From Bdellovibrio sp. 22V (lineage in GTDB: Bacteria; Bdellovibrionota; Bdellovibrionia; Bdellovibrionales; Bdellovibrionaceae), in the NCBI RefSeq assembly GCF_030169785.1, contig NZ_CP125854.1:2418001-2482000 (forward strand): DNA of 64,000 nt, read 5' to 3'. The notes under the pieces are model-generated. The model was not told where the DNA came from and did no database searches. It saw only the letters and a list, made by a program, of their open reading frames with translations. This document shows, piece after piece, positions 17,198 through 26,744 of the stretch (positions are counted from its first letter, which is position 1; each line of letters starts with the position of its first letter). The position numbers and the translations under genes were made by a program.

Positions 17198-17569
17198 CTA
17201 TTCTGCTTTGGAGCTAACCAATTCAGATTCGATCTTAGCAGCTTTACCTTCCAATGCACGAAGGTAGTAAAGTTTAGAGCGACGTACTTTACCAGTAGTT
17301 ACTACTTCAACTTTATCAAGAGCTGGGCTTGAGAACGGGAATGTTCTTTCAACGCCAACGCCTGCAGAGATTTTACGAACTGTGAATGATTTCGCAGCAC
17401 CAGATCCTTGGATCTTAGTTACGATACCTTTGTAAAGCTGAACGCGCTCTTTCTCACCCTCTTTTACTTTAACGAATACGTTAACAGTATCACCAGAGTC
17501 GAAAGTTTGAATGTTTTTGTTAGCAGCTTTAACACTAACGCGACGAACGAGGTTTGTTTCTTTAGCCAT
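17198..17569 (-). CDS. rplS: Ribosomal protein L19
   Basis: 123 residues, family length. Landmarks: [60 protein letters not shown] and [11 protein letters not shown]. It sits at the 30S-50S interface. Close to the 3' side of the trmD cluster, as in most bacteria, and followed by a terminator at 17127-17160. Base use is typical of a highly expressed gene. Confidence 0.98.
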   Translation of the reverse strand: MAKETNLVRRVSVKAANKNIQTFDSGDTVNVFVKVKEGEKERVQLYKGIVTKIQGSGAAKSFTVRKISAGVGVERTFPFSSPALDKVEVVTTGKVRRSKLYYLRALEGKAAKIESELVSSKAE

Positions 17570-17617
17570 TGCTTAATCCTTGTAGCAGTCAATTTTCACA
17601 AAAAGTAAAACAAGGGT

Positions 17618-18199
17618 CTACCATGGACCCATTACGCGGTCAAGACAGATACTTACTGCCGATCTCACAGAAAGATGGCGGTAATCATTAGGGGGAGCCC
17701 CTCGAATACTCTCTAAGACTCCAGAGCAAGACCTAATCAAGCCTTCTGTCATACCGAAACCAGTACCAAATAGCATAAAAACGGGCTTCTTTTCCACATG
17801 CATTTCATGACGCAACTCTGCAAAGCTGAACTTTCTTTGCGCCCATTCCGTACGGGCTGTTGTTGCGATCGTAAGGCAATCCGGGGCACCCCAGTCCGCC
17901 AAAGCGCTCTCCACACTTTCGGCAGTTTTAACGACGCCTAAAGCGGTTTTTCGCATGGGATTGAACTTCGATCCCTGCCCTGTTCGCCAATGATCCAAAA
18001 CCCGCTCTACAAACATGAGCTGCTCTTGCATGGGATGGATAATGTAATATTTTTCCACTCCAAACACAGTCGCCGCCCGGGCGATGTCATGAATGTCGAA
18101 GTTCGTGATGTTAGTCGCCACCGTTTTCTGCAAACGATCGCGCACGGGATGGTGAACCAGTCCAATTGCCAGGCGAGGTACGTAGGGTGTCTCACTCAT
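17618..18199 (-). CDS. SAM-dependent RNA methyltransferase next to trmD (PF09936 type)
   Basis: A 193-residue protein of a SPOUT-like methyltransferase family often encoded beside trmD. Visible parts are [40 protein letters not shown], and [15 protein letters not shown] with the C-terminal [19 protein letters not shown] knot region. The start at 18199, preceded by GAGGAAG, overlaps the trmD stop by 8 bases, so the two are translationally coupled; an upstream Met at 18214 is less likely. The RNA substrate is unknown, probably tRNA. Confidence 0.8.
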   Translation of the reverse strand: MSETPYVPRLAIGLVHHPVRDRLQKTVATNITNFDIHDIARAATVFGVEKYYIIHPMQEQLMFVERVLDHWRTGQGSKFNPMRKTALGVVKTAESVESALADWGAPDCLTIATTARTEWAQRKFSFAELRHEMHVEKKPVFMLFGTGFGMTEGLIRSCSGVLESIRGAPPNDYRHLSVRSAVSICLDRVMGPW

Positions 18200-19019
18200 G
18201 GAAGTCTTCCTCACTCAAATCATCAAGTCCCAAAACACGACGGTCTTTTTCAGCCAAGCTCAGCCAGAACTCTTTGAGCTCTTTCAGCGGAGGCCCCGTC
18301 TTTTTCTTTTTTAAAGCCTGATACTTTTCATTCTCTTGTTGAAGATATTCTTTAAATAAATCCGGTCGTTTTTTCAGCGTCACGAGAGCAGACACTTTCG
18401 TCTTCCACTCTTCGATAAGTTTGTGATTGCCGCTAAGAAGGATTTCAGGAACTTCTTGCTCTAAATACTCGCGAGGTCTCGTGAAATTCGGATGCTCCAA
18501 GAGGCCTGCAGAGAAACTGTCCTTATCCGCCGATTCATTGTGCCCCAGCACACCCGGAATAAATCGCGCGAGAGCATCGATAACAATCAAGGCCCCCAAC
18601 TCCCCGCCAGACAATACATAATCGCCGACGGAAATCTCTTCATCAACAAACGAGTTGATGATCCGCTGATCGATGCCGCCATATCTTCCGCAGATAAAAA
18701 CCAGATGCTCTTCCTTGGAAAGCGCACGGGCTTTCTCGTCTGTCAGAACTTTTCCTTGCGGAGACAGATAAAGGACCTTGGAATTCTTATGTTGCACCTT
18801 TTGAATTGTTTTTTCGAGAGTCTCAGGCAACATGATCATGCCGTCGCCGCCACCGAAAGGACGATCGTCCACTGTGCGATGACGATCTGATGCAAACTCA
18901 CGAGGTGTGTGCGCTTGCACCACAAGAAGATCACTCTTTAATGCCTGCCCGAGAACTCCGTGCGAAACGGCGCCCTCGATCATTTCAGGAAAAAGAGTGA
19001 TCACATCAATCTTAAGCAT
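18192..19019 (-). CDS. trmD: tRNA (guanine-37-N1)-methyltransferase
   Basis: 275 residues. Methylates G37 next to the anticodon and so prevents frameshifting. Landmarks: [32 protein letters not shown], the knot residues [14 protein letters not shown] and [20 protein letters not shown], and a C-terminal helical domain. It overlaps rimM by 8 bases and the following methyltransferase by 8 bases, so rimM, trmD and that gene form a coupled run. The C-terminal tail beyond residue 240 is longer than in short family members. Confidence 0.98.
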   Translation of the reverse strand: MLKIDVITLFPEMIEGAVSHGVLGQALKSDLLVVQAHTPREFASDRHRTVDDRPFGGGDGMIMLPETLEKTIQKVQHKNSKVLYLSPQGKVLTDEKARALSKEEHLVFICGRYGGIDQRIINSFVDEEISVGDYVLSGGELGALIVIDALARFIPGVLGHNESADKDSFSAGLLEHPNFTRPREYLEQEVPEILLSGNHKLIEEWKTKVSALVTLKKRPDLFKEYLQQENEKYQALKKKKTGPPLKELKEFWLSLAEKDRRVLGLDDLSEEDFHE

Positions 19020-19527
19020 TCTCTAGATCGAAAAGACCTTCAGGCAAATCCATGATGACAGTCTGGTGTTTGAAATCGATTTTTTTGATGAAAGCGTCCA
19101 CGAAAGGCACTTCCACTTTTTTCCCGCCGGCTTCAACAACCAAAAGATCTTGCACACCATTGGAAGAAAACGCCACGATCTCGCCCAAAAGTTTTTGCTC
19201 GGGATCCTTCAATTTGAAATTCTTAATTTCCGAGAGAAAAATTGTTTCGCCAGGCTTAGAAATCAAAAGGTCGTCTTCGATATGGAACTCCATGTGCTCC
19301 AACGACTCTGCCATTGTGCGATCTGTGACTTCTTTGGCTTTAACGATAAGACCTTTTTTAAAAGGCTTCGTTCTTTCCACTTCAAAAGTCTCCAGTTCTT
19401 CCGCGTCTTTCGCTTTCAACGCAAAACTTTTCATGCGCTTTGCCCAAGAGATATCACCGGAAGGGATGATAACGTAAAGATCTCCTTTAAGACCGTGCGC
19501 TTCGCGAACTTTTCCTACTAATTTCAT
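19012..19527 (-). CDS. rimM: 16S rRNA processing/ribosome maturation factor RimM
   Basis: 171 residues in the usual two domains: an N-terminal barrel beginning [19 protein letters not shown], and a PRC-type C-terminal domain with [36 protein letters not shown] and a final [12 protein letters not shown]. It helps 30S head assembly by contact with S19. Its position before trmD matches nearly all bacteria. It is 100 bases downstream of khpA, with a terminator-like hairpin in between. Confidence 0.97.
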   Translation of the reverse strand: MKLVGKVREAHGLKGDLYVIIPSGDISWAKRMKSFALKAKDAEELETFEVERTKPFKKGLIVKAKEVTDRTMAESLEHMEFHIEDDLLISKPGETIFLSEIKNFKLKDPEQKLLGEIVAFSSNGVQDLLVVEAGGKKVEVPFVDAFIKKIDFKHQTVIMDLPEGLFDLENA

Positions 19528-19568
19528 ACTTCACTCCAACCCTAGACCTTCAAGAAAGAATCTTGAAA

Positions 19569-19602
19569 CTAAAAAGGGGCTGCCTTCTTCAGACAACCCC
19601 TT
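19569..19602 (-). terminator. Possible internal terminator between khpA and rimM
   Basis: On the minus strand AAGGGG pairs with CCCCTT (19597-19602 with 19574-19579), followed by CCCCTTTTTAG. It lies about 26 bases past khpA inside an otherwise continuous cluster, so it may act as a partial stop that lowers expression of rimM and trmD compared with rpsP. The upper part of the stem is imperfect. Confidence 0.5.
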
Positions 19603-19627
19603 CCCTAGAGACTTATTTAAAAAATCA

Positions 19628-19867
19628 CTATTCAACGATATCTAAGTGATAGCGCTTGTTCAGCTTAGTACCAGCCGCGCGGATGATTGTTCTCATAGCC
19701 GCAGCAGTCTTTCCTTGCTTACCAATAACTTTTCCAAGGTCTTCTTTATCAACCTTCAAAGCAAGAAGAGTAGTTTGCTGACCAGGGATTTCATCAACTT
19801 CGACTTTTTCAGGTTTGTCCACAAGGGACTTCGCCATGAATTCAACGAGGTCTTTCAAGCTATCCAT
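19628..19867 (-). CDS. khpA: KH-domain RNA-binding protein KhpA
   Basis: 79 residues of a single KH domain: KVDKEDLGKVIGKQGKTAAA contains the intact GKQG (GXXG) loop, and the protein ends with NKRYHLDIVE. KhpA (YlqC) binds RNA, with KhpB, and is found between rpsP and rimM in many bacteria. I chose the ATG at 19867 (preceded by GGGGG) rather than the upstream Met at 19897, which adds a non-conserved tail. Confidence 0.9.
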   Translation of the reverse strand: MDSLKDLVEFMAKSLVDKPEKVEVDEIPGQQTTLLALKVDKEDLGKVIGKQGKTAAAMRTIIRAAGTKLNKRYHLDIVE

Positions 19868-19937
19868 AATTACCCCCAACAGATAGTACTTTACCACTTA
19901 CCCGATATTCTACTGAAATCGGGTTCGTTCACAACCA

Positions 19938-20186
19938 CTATTTAGCTTGAGCCAATTTAATAACGTGTTTTACGCGATCAGTAGGCTGAGCACCCTTCTT
20001 GATCCACTCTTCAACTTTAGCAAGATCAAGCTCAACTTTTTTATCGTTACCTTTTGGAGTTGGGATGTAAGTTCCAAGAATATCAAGGAATTTTCCAGTT
20101 ACATAACGACGAGAATCCGCAACAGTGATGCGGTATTTAGGTTCGTGCTTAGCGCCCATACGAGCCAAACGAATTACAACTGCCAT
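19938..20186 (-). CDS. rpsP: Ribosomal protein S16
   Basis: 82 residues, family length: MAVVIRLARMGAKHEPKYRI, then VADSRRYVTGKFLDILGTYI and a C-terminal KVEEWIKKGAQPTDRVKHVI. Binds 16S rRNA in the 30S body. Downstream of ffh by 69 bases on the same strand. The cluster ffh-rpsP-khpA-rimM-trmD-rplS is a widely conserved arrangement. Confidence 0.98.
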   Translation of the reverse strand: MAVVIRLARMGAKHEPKYRITVADSRRYVTGKFLDILGTYIPTPKGNDKKVELDLAKVEEWIKKGAQPTDRVKHVIKLAQAK

Positions 20187-20255
20187 GTTTTAAACCTCAT
20201 GTATCAAAAACAGTAAGACCAAGTGTGTACTGTGTTAACAATTAAATATCAAGCT

Positions 20256-21587
20256 TTAAAATGGGAACTTCATCCCACCTCGACCCATTCCCATCTTCAT
20301 GAGCCCACCCATCATCTTTTTTGCATCCTCAAACTGCTTAATCAGCTTGTTCACGTCCTGAACTTGAGTGCCGCTCCCCTTCGCGATTCTTTGACGACGC
20401 GAAGCGTTTAAAAGCTTATGGTTGTGTCTCTCTTGAAGGGTCATAGAGCGAATGATCGCCTCAATCTTCTTCATTTCAGCATCCGGCGGAGTCATATTTT
20501 TGAGTTGCTTACTCAAATCTCCCATTCCCGGTAAAAATTTCAAAATCGTTTCAAACCCGCCCATCTTTTTAAGCTGTTGGATCTGAGTTAGGAAGTCCTC
20601 CAGAGTGAACTCGTTTTTCATGATTTTCTTCGCAGAATCACGTGCCGATTTTTCGTCGATCACTTCCTGCGCTTTTTCAACCAAAGAAAGAACGTCACCC
20701 ATATCAAGAATACGGCCCGCAAGACGATCCGGATGGAAGACTTCCAACGCGGAAACTTTCTCGCCCACACCGAGGAACTTGATTGGAATTCCTGTCACTT
20801 CACGAATGGATAAAGCCGCACCACCGCGCGCGTCCCCGTCTACTTTCGTTAAGATTAAACCTGTCAAACTGAGGCGCTTATGGAAGCCTTCCGCGACATT
20901 CACGGACTGCTGACCTAACATCGCATCCGCAACAAGAAGAATTTCTTGCGGAGTCCAGATCTCTTTAAGACGTCCCAACTCGCCCATCAACTCATCGTCG
21001 ATTTGCAAGCGCCCCGCCGTATCGACAATCACGACGTCGACCATGTTGTCGCGCGCCCATTGTTTGGATTTTTCTAAAATCTCTTCCGGTTTCATCCCCG
21101 CTTGTGTTGGGAATGTGGGGATGTTGTTTTGACGACCGAGAGTTTGCAACTGATCAATCGCTGCAGGTCGATAAATATCGGCAGGAACCAAGCCCGGCTT
21201 TTTGCCCAACTTCTGGCGAATATACAGAGACAGCTTCGCCGCCGAAGTCGTCTTACCCGCCCCTTGTAAGCCCACGAGGAAAATCACGCTCGGATTTTCA
21301 CGCACGTTAATATCCACGGCTCCGCCACCCAGAACGTTCACAAGTTCATCGTGAACGATTTTAACAAACATTTGACCTGGATTGACGTTTTGAAGAACTT
21401 CCGCGCCTAAGGCTTTGGCTTTCACCTTATCAATAAAGATTTTAACCACTTTGAAGTTCACATCGGCTTCAAGAAGGCTGAGTCGAATTTCTTTGATAAC
21501 GTCTTCAATATTGGCTTCCGTGATCTTGTTCTGACCACGCACCTTTTTAAGACTTGCCATGATTTTATCAGATAAATTCTCAAACAT
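20256..21587 (-). CDS. ffh: Signal recognition particle protein Ffh
   Basis: 443 residues. SRP GTPase that binds signal sequences and targets nascent membrane proteins. NG domain: GLQGAGKTTSAAKLSLYIR (P-loop), DTAGRLQIDDELM, and TKVDGDARGGAALSI. The methionine-rich M domain follows (FLPGMGDLSKQL, then SRRQRIAKGSGTQVQDVNKL) and binds 4.5S RNA, with a C-terminal MMGGLMKMGMGRGGMKF tail. The 4.5S RNA gene is not seen in this window. Length is normal. Confidence 0.98.
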   Translation of the reverse strand: MFENLSDKIMASLKKVRGQNKITEANIEDVIKEIRLSLLEADVNFKVVKIFIDKVKAKALGAEVLQNVNPGQMFVKIVHDELVNVLGGGAVDINVRENPSVIFLVGLQGAGKTTSAAKLSLYIRQKLGKKPGLVPADIYRPAAIDQLQTLGRQNNIPTFPTQAGMKPEEILEKSKQWARDNMVDVVIVDTAGRLQIDDELMGELGRLKEIWTPQEILLVADAMLGQQSVNVAEGFHKRLSLTGLILTKVDGDARGGAALSIREVTGIPIKFLGVGEKVSALEVFHPDRLAGRILDMGDVLSLVEKAQEVIDEKSARDSAKKIMKNEFTLEDFLTQIQQLKKMGGFETILKFLPGMGDLSKQLKNMTPPDAEMKKIEAIIRSMTLQERHNHKLLNASRRQRIAKGSGTQVQDVNKLIKQFEDAKKMMGGLMKMGMGRGGMKFPF

Positions 21588-21721
21588 TTGAAACTCCTGA
21601 AGGAACGACTTTTAACACGCCCCGCATTCAAAGCCACCCTGTAATAAGGTTAGTCACGGCGCATTGAGTGATTCAATCGCGAATCTTTCCCGGTATGAGC
21701 TACGAAAAAGGGGCACTGACT

Positions 21722-22006
21722 ATGAAAAAACTCGTACTCATTTCTATTCTTGGTGCAGCGATAACAGCTGCAGCTCAACAAGCATCTTATCACTATTCCG
21801 CTGCGGAGGGTTTGAAACAAGCTCGCGTTCAGATGGAAAAAGAAACTGAGTTGAAACTTCTTGAGGCTCTCGAGCAACAACGTCTTCAGGAAGAAAGAAA
21901 CCGCATGAAAACTGTGGAAACTTTGAACTTCAATATGGTCGCTGAACCAACGTCTGTTCCAGCTCCTGCAGCTGTGATTACGACAACAGAACCTGCGACA
22001 TTCTAA
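21722..22006 (+). CDS. Small exported protein of unknown function
   Basis: A 94-residue protein with a signal peptide (MKKLVLISILGAAITAAAQ) and a short mature chain: a charged helix rich in Glu, Gln and Arg (residues about 30-65) and a Pro/Ala/Thr-rich end. I chose the ATG at 21722, preceded by AAAGGGG, over one at 21668. It is transcribed alone and has its own terminator. No homology recognised. Confidence 0.65.
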   Translation: MKKLVLISILGAAITAAAQQASYHYSAAEGLKQARVQMEKETELKLLEALEQQRLQEERNRMKTVETLNFNMVAEPTSVPAPAAVITTTEPATF

Positions 22007-22029
22007 GTCCTCATTTTTTAGTATCACAT

Positions 22030-22065
22030 AAAAGAGGGGGCTTTAAATTCCCTCTTTTATTTTTC
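22030..22065 (+). terminator. Intrinsic terminator
   Basis: AAAAGAGGG (22030-22038) pairs with CCCTCTTTT (22050-22058) and is followed by ATTTTTCTTT. It stops the small exported protein gene before the convergent ABC transporter permease, and its A-rich left flank allows weak action on the other strand. Confidence 0.8.
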
Positions 22066-22084
22066 TTTATCAGATATTTTATTT

Positions 22085-22858
22085 CTACCAGCGTTGGAAA
22101 GAGCCTTTCTTAAGACTCCAGCGTGCGACAACATAAAAGAACAAAAAGCCCACCACTGAAATCGTGGCTGCGGTCCAGACATTCACGTCACTCACACCCA
22201 GAATTCCGTAGCGAAGTCCGTTGATCAGATACAAGAGAGGATTGAATTTAGAAACCATCTGCCAGAACGGATGAAGATGTTCGATCGACAGGAACACGCC
22301 TCCCAAATAAGTCAGTGGCAGCAAGATAAAGGCTGAAAACGCCGAAAGCTGGTCAAATGTTGTCGCCCAGAACGCGATGCTAATCCCGATCATTCCAAAA
22401 ATCAGTCCCGCCACAAGAAGGAAGAACAAAGTGAGCAGAGGATGAGCCACCGTCAGCCATTGTCCCTGCTGATACCAAAGAAATGCAGAGCCAACAATGT
22501 ACGTGATCAACGCCACCAACGAGCCGCGCACAACCGCGCCCAAACTCATAGCCCAGATAATTTCTTGATCTGTGATGGGTGCCACGCGCAGATCTTCAAG
22601 GTCCCCGGAAAATTTAGAAGACACAATGGACGATGACGAGTTTTGAAAGGCATTGTTGATAAGTCCCATCATCATCAACCCGGGAATCAAAAAAGCCAAA
22701 TAGCTGACCCCTTGATGGGACGCCATTTGTTCGCCTAAGGAAACTCCGAAAATAAGCAAATATAAGAATGAAGATACAAACGGCGTGACAACCGTCTGAA
22801 CGATCACTTTAAGGAAACGTGCGATTTCTCGCTGAAAGATTGTGACAAAGCCAGACAT
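22085..22858 (-). CDS. ABC-2 type transporter permease
   Basis: 257 residues with six membrane segments. It has the ABC-2 features: a hydrophobic start (VTPFVSSFLYLLIFGVSL), the LAFLIPGLMMMGLINNAF segment, SGDLEDLRVAPIT in the cytoplasmic loop, and FILLPLTYLGGVFLS near the end. It pairs with the ATPase at 22858-23778 as a drug, polyketide or lipid-type exporter. The start codon overlaps the ATPase stop (TAATG), so translation is coupled. Substrate unknown. Confidence 0.92.
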   Translation of the reverse strand: MSGFVTIFQREIARFLKVIVQTVVTPFVSSFLYLLIFGVSLGEQMASHQGVSYLAFLIPGLMMMGLINNAFQNSSSSIVSSKFSGDLEDLRVAPITDQEIIWAMSLGAVVRGSLVALITYIVGSAFLWYQQGQWLTVAHPLLTLFFLLVAGLIFGMIGISIAFWATTFDQLSAFSAFILLPLTYLGGVFLSIEHLHPFWQMVSKFNPLLYLINGLRYGILGVSDVNVWTAATISVVGFLFFYVVARWSLKKGSFQRW

Positions 22859-23778
22859 TACAGAGCCTCTCGCACTTCTTTGTTATTGCTGACAAGTTTT
22901 AAGAAAGCTTCTTCCAGATCGCCCTCTTCAATGTGCACGTCTTTGATCAGATTTGTCGGGATGGCGACCTCACTCAGAAACTCCCCTAGCGGTTTGTTCT
23001 GGGGAACGATGAAGAGCATTTCTTTGCCCTTTTCCTCGATAAGGAATTGCGAGCGCAAATGCAAAGGCTCTGTCAACACAACGCGGATTTTTTTCTGGGT
23101 GTATTGGCGGATGATTTCTTTGGTATCCCCCAAACAAGCCAGAGCGCCGAGATTAATGATTCCCACACGATCACACAGCTGCTCGGCTTCCTCAAGATAA
23201 TGAGTTGTGAGAAGGATGGACATCCCCTCCCCGCGCAACTCGCGCACGAACTTCCACAGATCTTCACGCAAACTGATGTCGACCCCTGCGGTCGGTTCAT
23301 CCAAAAGCAATAACTTCGGATTATGAACAAGGGCCTTGGCGATCATCAGGCGACGCTTCATCCCGCCCGATAACTGCTTCACCTTTTTCTTTCGATGTTC
23401 GTAAAGAGCCAGTTTGTTTAAAACAAAATGAATACGTTCAGTGTTTTTCCGAAGGCCGTAATATCCCGAATGAAATTGCAGAATTTCTTCGACATCAAAA
23501 AATCCAGAGTTGATCACCTCCTGATGAACGACACCAATCTGTCTTTTTGTGAACATAGGATCTTTTGTGACATCCATGCCAAAGACTTTCACTTCGCCAG
23601 AAGTGGGGGTTTCCAAGGTCGTGATGGTCGAAATGATCGTCGTCTTTCCTGCGCCGTTAGGCCCTAAAAGACCGAAGATTTCGCCGGGATTGACATTGAA
23701 GGAAACACCTTTGACGGCTTCCACAATTCCATCCTGATAGCGCTTACGAAGATTCGTAATTTCTAATGGCAGAATCAC
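22858..23778 (-). CDS. ABC transporter ATP-binding protein
   Basis: 306 residues of the DrrA/NodI-like class. Walker A GLLGPNGAGKTT, signature QLSGGMKRRLMIAKAL, Walker B LLLLDEPTAGVD and switch His in ILLTTHYLEEAEQL are all intact. The C-terminal 90 residues are the extra regulatory domain common in these exporters. It drives the permease encoded next, and no third component is nearby. The cargo cannot be deduced. Confidence 0.95.
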   Translation of the reverse strand: MILPLEITNLRKRYQDGIVEAVKGVSFNVNPGEIFGLLGPNGAGKTTIISTITTLETPTSGEVKVFGMDVTKDPMFTKRQIGVVHQEVINSGFFDVEEILQFHSGYYGLRKNTERIHFVLNKLALYEHRKKKVKQLSGGMKRRLMIAKALVHNPKLLLLDEPTAGVDISLREDLWKFVRELRGEGMSILLTTHYLEEAEQLCDRVGIINLGALACLGDTKEIIRQYTQKKIRVVLTEPLHLRSQFLIEEKGKEMLFIVPQNKPLGEFLSEVAIPTNLIKDVHIEEGDLEEAFLKLVSNNKEVREAL

Positions 23779-23811
23779 TTCTACTCCCCTTCTGAACCCA
23801 AGGGTTCATGC

Positions 23812-25419
23812 CTAACGTGCGCGTGAAATACTGGTGTGGAACTCAACATCAGGATTTTCACGTTTAAGCCAGTTCAAATCCCATTCTTGGTTCACCAAAA
23901 CGACCGGGTTGTCTTGCAAATCACGGAACATATTCGCGCCGCCCTTAAGATCACTGACCGGCTTGCCGTCGGCGGTTCTTGGCCAACGAGCGACACCGTA
24001 AGGCAGGCGATTGAGTTTAACTTCCAGATTGTATTCATCCATAAGACGACGCAACAGAACTTCAAACTGGAGCTCACCGACCGCACCAATGATCGGATCT
24101 TGCGGACCGATAAGAGGATCAATGAAAAGCTGAATCGCGCCTTCTTCAGACAAGTGATTTAAAGCTTCTTGCATTTTTTGGCGCTTCAAAGCGTCGCGCA
24201 CGGACAGGCGACCAAAAAGCTCGGGAGCAAATTTCGGAATGTCTTCAAAATGAATTTTTCCAGAGGCGTAAACGCAGTCTCCGATTGCAAAGTTGCCGGT
24301 ATCGCCGACACCGACGATGTCGCCTGCATAAGCGTCATCGACCGTTTCTTTATCCGCCGCTACGAATTGACTGGCATAAGACAAACGCAATTCTTTGTCG
24401 TGACGAGAATGCTTCACCTTCATGCCGCGCTCAAATTTTCCTGAGCAAATACGAATGAAAGCGATGCGGTCGCGGTGACGACGATCCATGTTGGCTTGAA
24501 TTTTAAAGACAAAGCCCGTGAAGTTCGCATCACAAGGATCCATTTCCTTATCGTCTTTCGTGCGACGAGGCTGCGGACCTGGTGCGTATTTCGTAAAGAA
24601 CTGCAGGAAGGTATCCACACCGAAATTTTGTTTCGCAGAACCGAATGTGACCGGCGAAATCGTGCCGCTCAGGAATTCGTTTACATCAAATGGCGGAAGA
24701 GCGCCTTCAATCAAATCAAGCTCATCAATCACTTGATCCGCGGACTCTTTATCAAGGTATTCGTAAAGAATCTGATCGTCTTTGCCTTTTTCGAATGGAA
24801 TGATTTTGTAGTCCTCAACCTCTTCGCGGCGCTGATCGTAAATCCAGATCTCTTTTGTCAAACGGTTGTAAATTCCGCGGAAACGCTGTCCAATCCCCAA
24901 AGGCCATGTCACAGGATAACATTGCATATTGAGAGTTTTTTCCACTTCATCAATCAAAGTGAGAGGATCTTTACCTTCACGGTCAAGCTTGTTGACGAAT
25001 GTAAAAATAGGAATATTGCGAAGACGGCAAACTTCGTAAAGTTTCTTCGTTCGCTCCTCGACACCTTTCGCAACGTCGATCAGCATGCACGCAGAGTCGA
25101 CCGCCATCAAAACACGATACGTATCTTCCGAGAAGTCTTTATGGCCGGGAGTATCGAGAAGGTTCACGCGCAAACCATCGAAGTCGAAAGTCATGACCGA
25201 AGACGTGATCGAGATCCCTTTTTCTCTCTCCATCGCCATCCAGTCGGAAGTCACGGCTTTGGTTCCGCTTTTCCCTTTCACCTCTCCCGTTTCGTGAATC
25301 ACGCCCCCATGATAGAGCAGCTTTTCCGTCAAAGTCGTCTTACCCGCATCCGGATGCGAGATAATGGCGAAGGTGCGACGGCGTTGAATTTCTTTTTGAA
25401 CTTGGGGCGTAGCGAGCAT
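23812..25419 (-). CDS. prfC: Peptide chain release factor 3
   Basis: 535 residues. GTPase that removes RF1/RF2 from the ribosome. G motifs: ISHPDAGKTTLTEKLLYHGG (G1), LDTPGHKDFSEDTYR (G3), FVNKLDREGKDP (G4). RF3-specific parts are YPVTWPLGIGQRFRGIYNRL and a C-terminal VGELQFEVLLRRLMDEYNLE. I chose the ATG at 25419, preceded by AGGA, over one 42 bases upstream. It stands apart from the ABC genes. Confidence 0.96.
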   Translation of the reverse strand: MLATPQVQKEIQRRRTFAIISHPDAGKTTLTEKLLYHGGVIHETGEVKGKSGTKAVTSDWMAMEREKGISITSSVMTFDFDGLRVNLLDTPGHKDFSEDTYRVLMAVDSACMLIDVAKGVEERTKKLYEVCRLRNIPIFTFVNKLDREGKDPLTLIDEVEKTLNMQCYPVTWPLGIGQRFRGIYNRLTKEIWIYDQRREEVEDYKIIPFEKGKDDQILYEYLDKESADQVIDELDLIEGALPPFDVNEFLSGTISPVTFGSAKQNFGVDTFLQFFTKYAPGPQPRRTKDDKEMDPCDANFTGFVFKIQANMDRRHRDRIAFIRICSGKFERGMKVKHSRHDKELRLSYASQFVAADKETVDDAYAGDIVGVGDTGNFAIGDCVYASGKIHFEDIPKFAPELFGRLSVRDALKRQKMQEALNHLSEEGAIQLFIDPLIGPQDPIIGAVGELQFEVLLRRLMDEYNLEVKLNRLPYGVARWPRTADGKPVSDLKGGANMFRDLQDNPVVLVNQEWDLNWLKRENPDVEFHTSISRAR

Positions 25420-25706
25420 ATTGCGTGTCCTATTTAAAACATCCTTTTTACGGGAAAACACCGGGGGTTACAAGTATTTGCCGCAGCGCCACCACGAACG
25501 ACCTCAAGAAAAAACAACCGACGGTGGATTTCGCCGCAAATATGAGCACGGTCATAGCTTCAACTTGGAATTTCGTTCAAATTTCCGGGGTGTTTGAGGC
25601 CAAGATAGGGCTTAGACTTGCGGGATTCGCAAATTGCCCTTATAACCTCGTAGAACTTTCAACTCCCCCTGGTTTGGAGCCGGGACTGGATAACTGAGGT
25701 GCATAT

Positions 25707-26744
25707 ATGACTGCGACGTCGAACTATTATGTTACGACTTTCTATAAATTTCTCGTCCTCTCGGACGTTCCTAAAGTACAACAAGATCTTGAAAACAAAG
25801 CGGATGAATTGAACATCAAGGGTCTTATTATCCTGGGCACGGAAGGTTTTAATTCCACAGTGGCGGCCTCTTCGGTTGAGAGCTTCGCAGCGTGGAAGCA
25901 GTTTATTCGCGATTACTTCTCTGTTCCGAACTTGTTCTTTAAAGATTCCGTGTCTCCGAAGGCGCCTTTCCGCCGTTTCAAAGTGAAAGTGCGTGAGGAG
26001 ATCGTGACGACAGGTATTCCTGAGATGATGCCTCCGGAAGGAAAAAATCATCATTTAAGTCCTGCCGAATGGAATCGCGTCCTTAAAGAAGAAAATGACT
26101 TTGTGATGATTGATACGCGCAACTGGTACGAATACAAAATCGGCACCTTCAAAGGCGCTTTAAATCCCAACATCGAAAAATTCACGGACTTCCCGCAGTA
26201 CATTGAAAGCCAAGGTATTGCCAAAGACAAAAAAATGCTGATCTTCTGCACCGGCGGCATTCGCTGTGAAAAAGGCATTCTTGAATTGCAGAAGCAAGGT
26301 TATGACAACGTTTTCCAATTGGAAGGCGGCATCATCAACTACATGAAAGAGTTCCCGAACGATCAGTTCGAAGGTGAATGTTTCGTATTCGATCATCGCG
26401 TGGCTTTGGATCAAGATCTGCAGCCTTCCACCAAATACGGCTTGTGCCCGCACTGCGGTCAACCTTCTGAAATCAAGATTTCGTGCAAACGCTGCGACTC
26501 GGAAGAGTTGATCTGTGTTGATTGCTCTGAAATGGAATTTAGAAAAGACACTTGCTCAAAAAACTGTGCGCATCAGTACAAACTTCATCCCGGCAAGAAA
26601 GGCCCCAAACAACTTGTGCCTTTTGAGATCGAAAAGATGAAGGCACTAGGCACCGACGAACTGCCGACCATTCGTGTTTCCAAAACCAAAATCGTCACCG
26701 TGAACGACAAAGGCGAATCGGAAACAGTGACGAGCAAAAACTAA
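25707..26744 (+). CDS. trhO: tRNA uridine-34 hydroxylase TrhO (rhodanese-family)
   Basis: 345 residues. Adds a hydroxyl at uridine-34 of some tRNAs in an oxygen-dependent way. It has the family's N-terminal acylphosphatase-like domain (NIKGLIILGTEGFNSTVAAS), a rhodanese domain with MIDTRNWYEYKIGTFKGAL and the active cysteine in IFCTGGIRCEKG, and a C-terminal cysteine-rich domain (LCPHCGQP, SCKRCDSEELICVDC). Older annotations call such proteins sulfurtransferases. The ATG follows GAGGTG. It is a single gene. Confidence 0.93.
   Translation: MTATSNYYVTTFYKFLVLSDVPKVQQDLENKADELNIKGLIILGTEGFNSTVAASSVESFAAWKQFIRDYFSVPNLFFKDSVSPKAPFRRFKVKVREEIVTTGIPEMMPPEGKNHHLSPAEWNRVLKEENDFVMIDTRNWYEYKIGTFKGALNPNIEKFTDFPQYIESQGIAKDKKMLIFCTGGIRCEKGILELQKQGYDNVFQLEGGIINYMKEFPNDQFEGECFVFDHRVALDQDLQPSTKYGLCPHCGQPSEIKISCKRCDSEELICVDCSEMEFRKDTCSKNCAHQYKLHPGKKGPKQLVPFEIEKMKALGTDELPTIRVSKTKIVTVNDKGESETVTSKN

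Noticed and set aside
24475-25437. Plus-strand open frame of 320 codons opposite prfC
   Set aside because: It has no family features, while prfC on the other strand has all GTPase motifs.
25425-25697. Small plus-strand frame between prfC and trhO
   Set aside because: It lacks a ribosome binding site, overlaps the prfC leader and has no recognisable domain.
25707-26744. Plain thiosulfate sulfurtransferase
   Set aside because: The N-terminal domain and C-terminal cysteine-rich region identify the TrhO family of tRNA hydroxylases instead.
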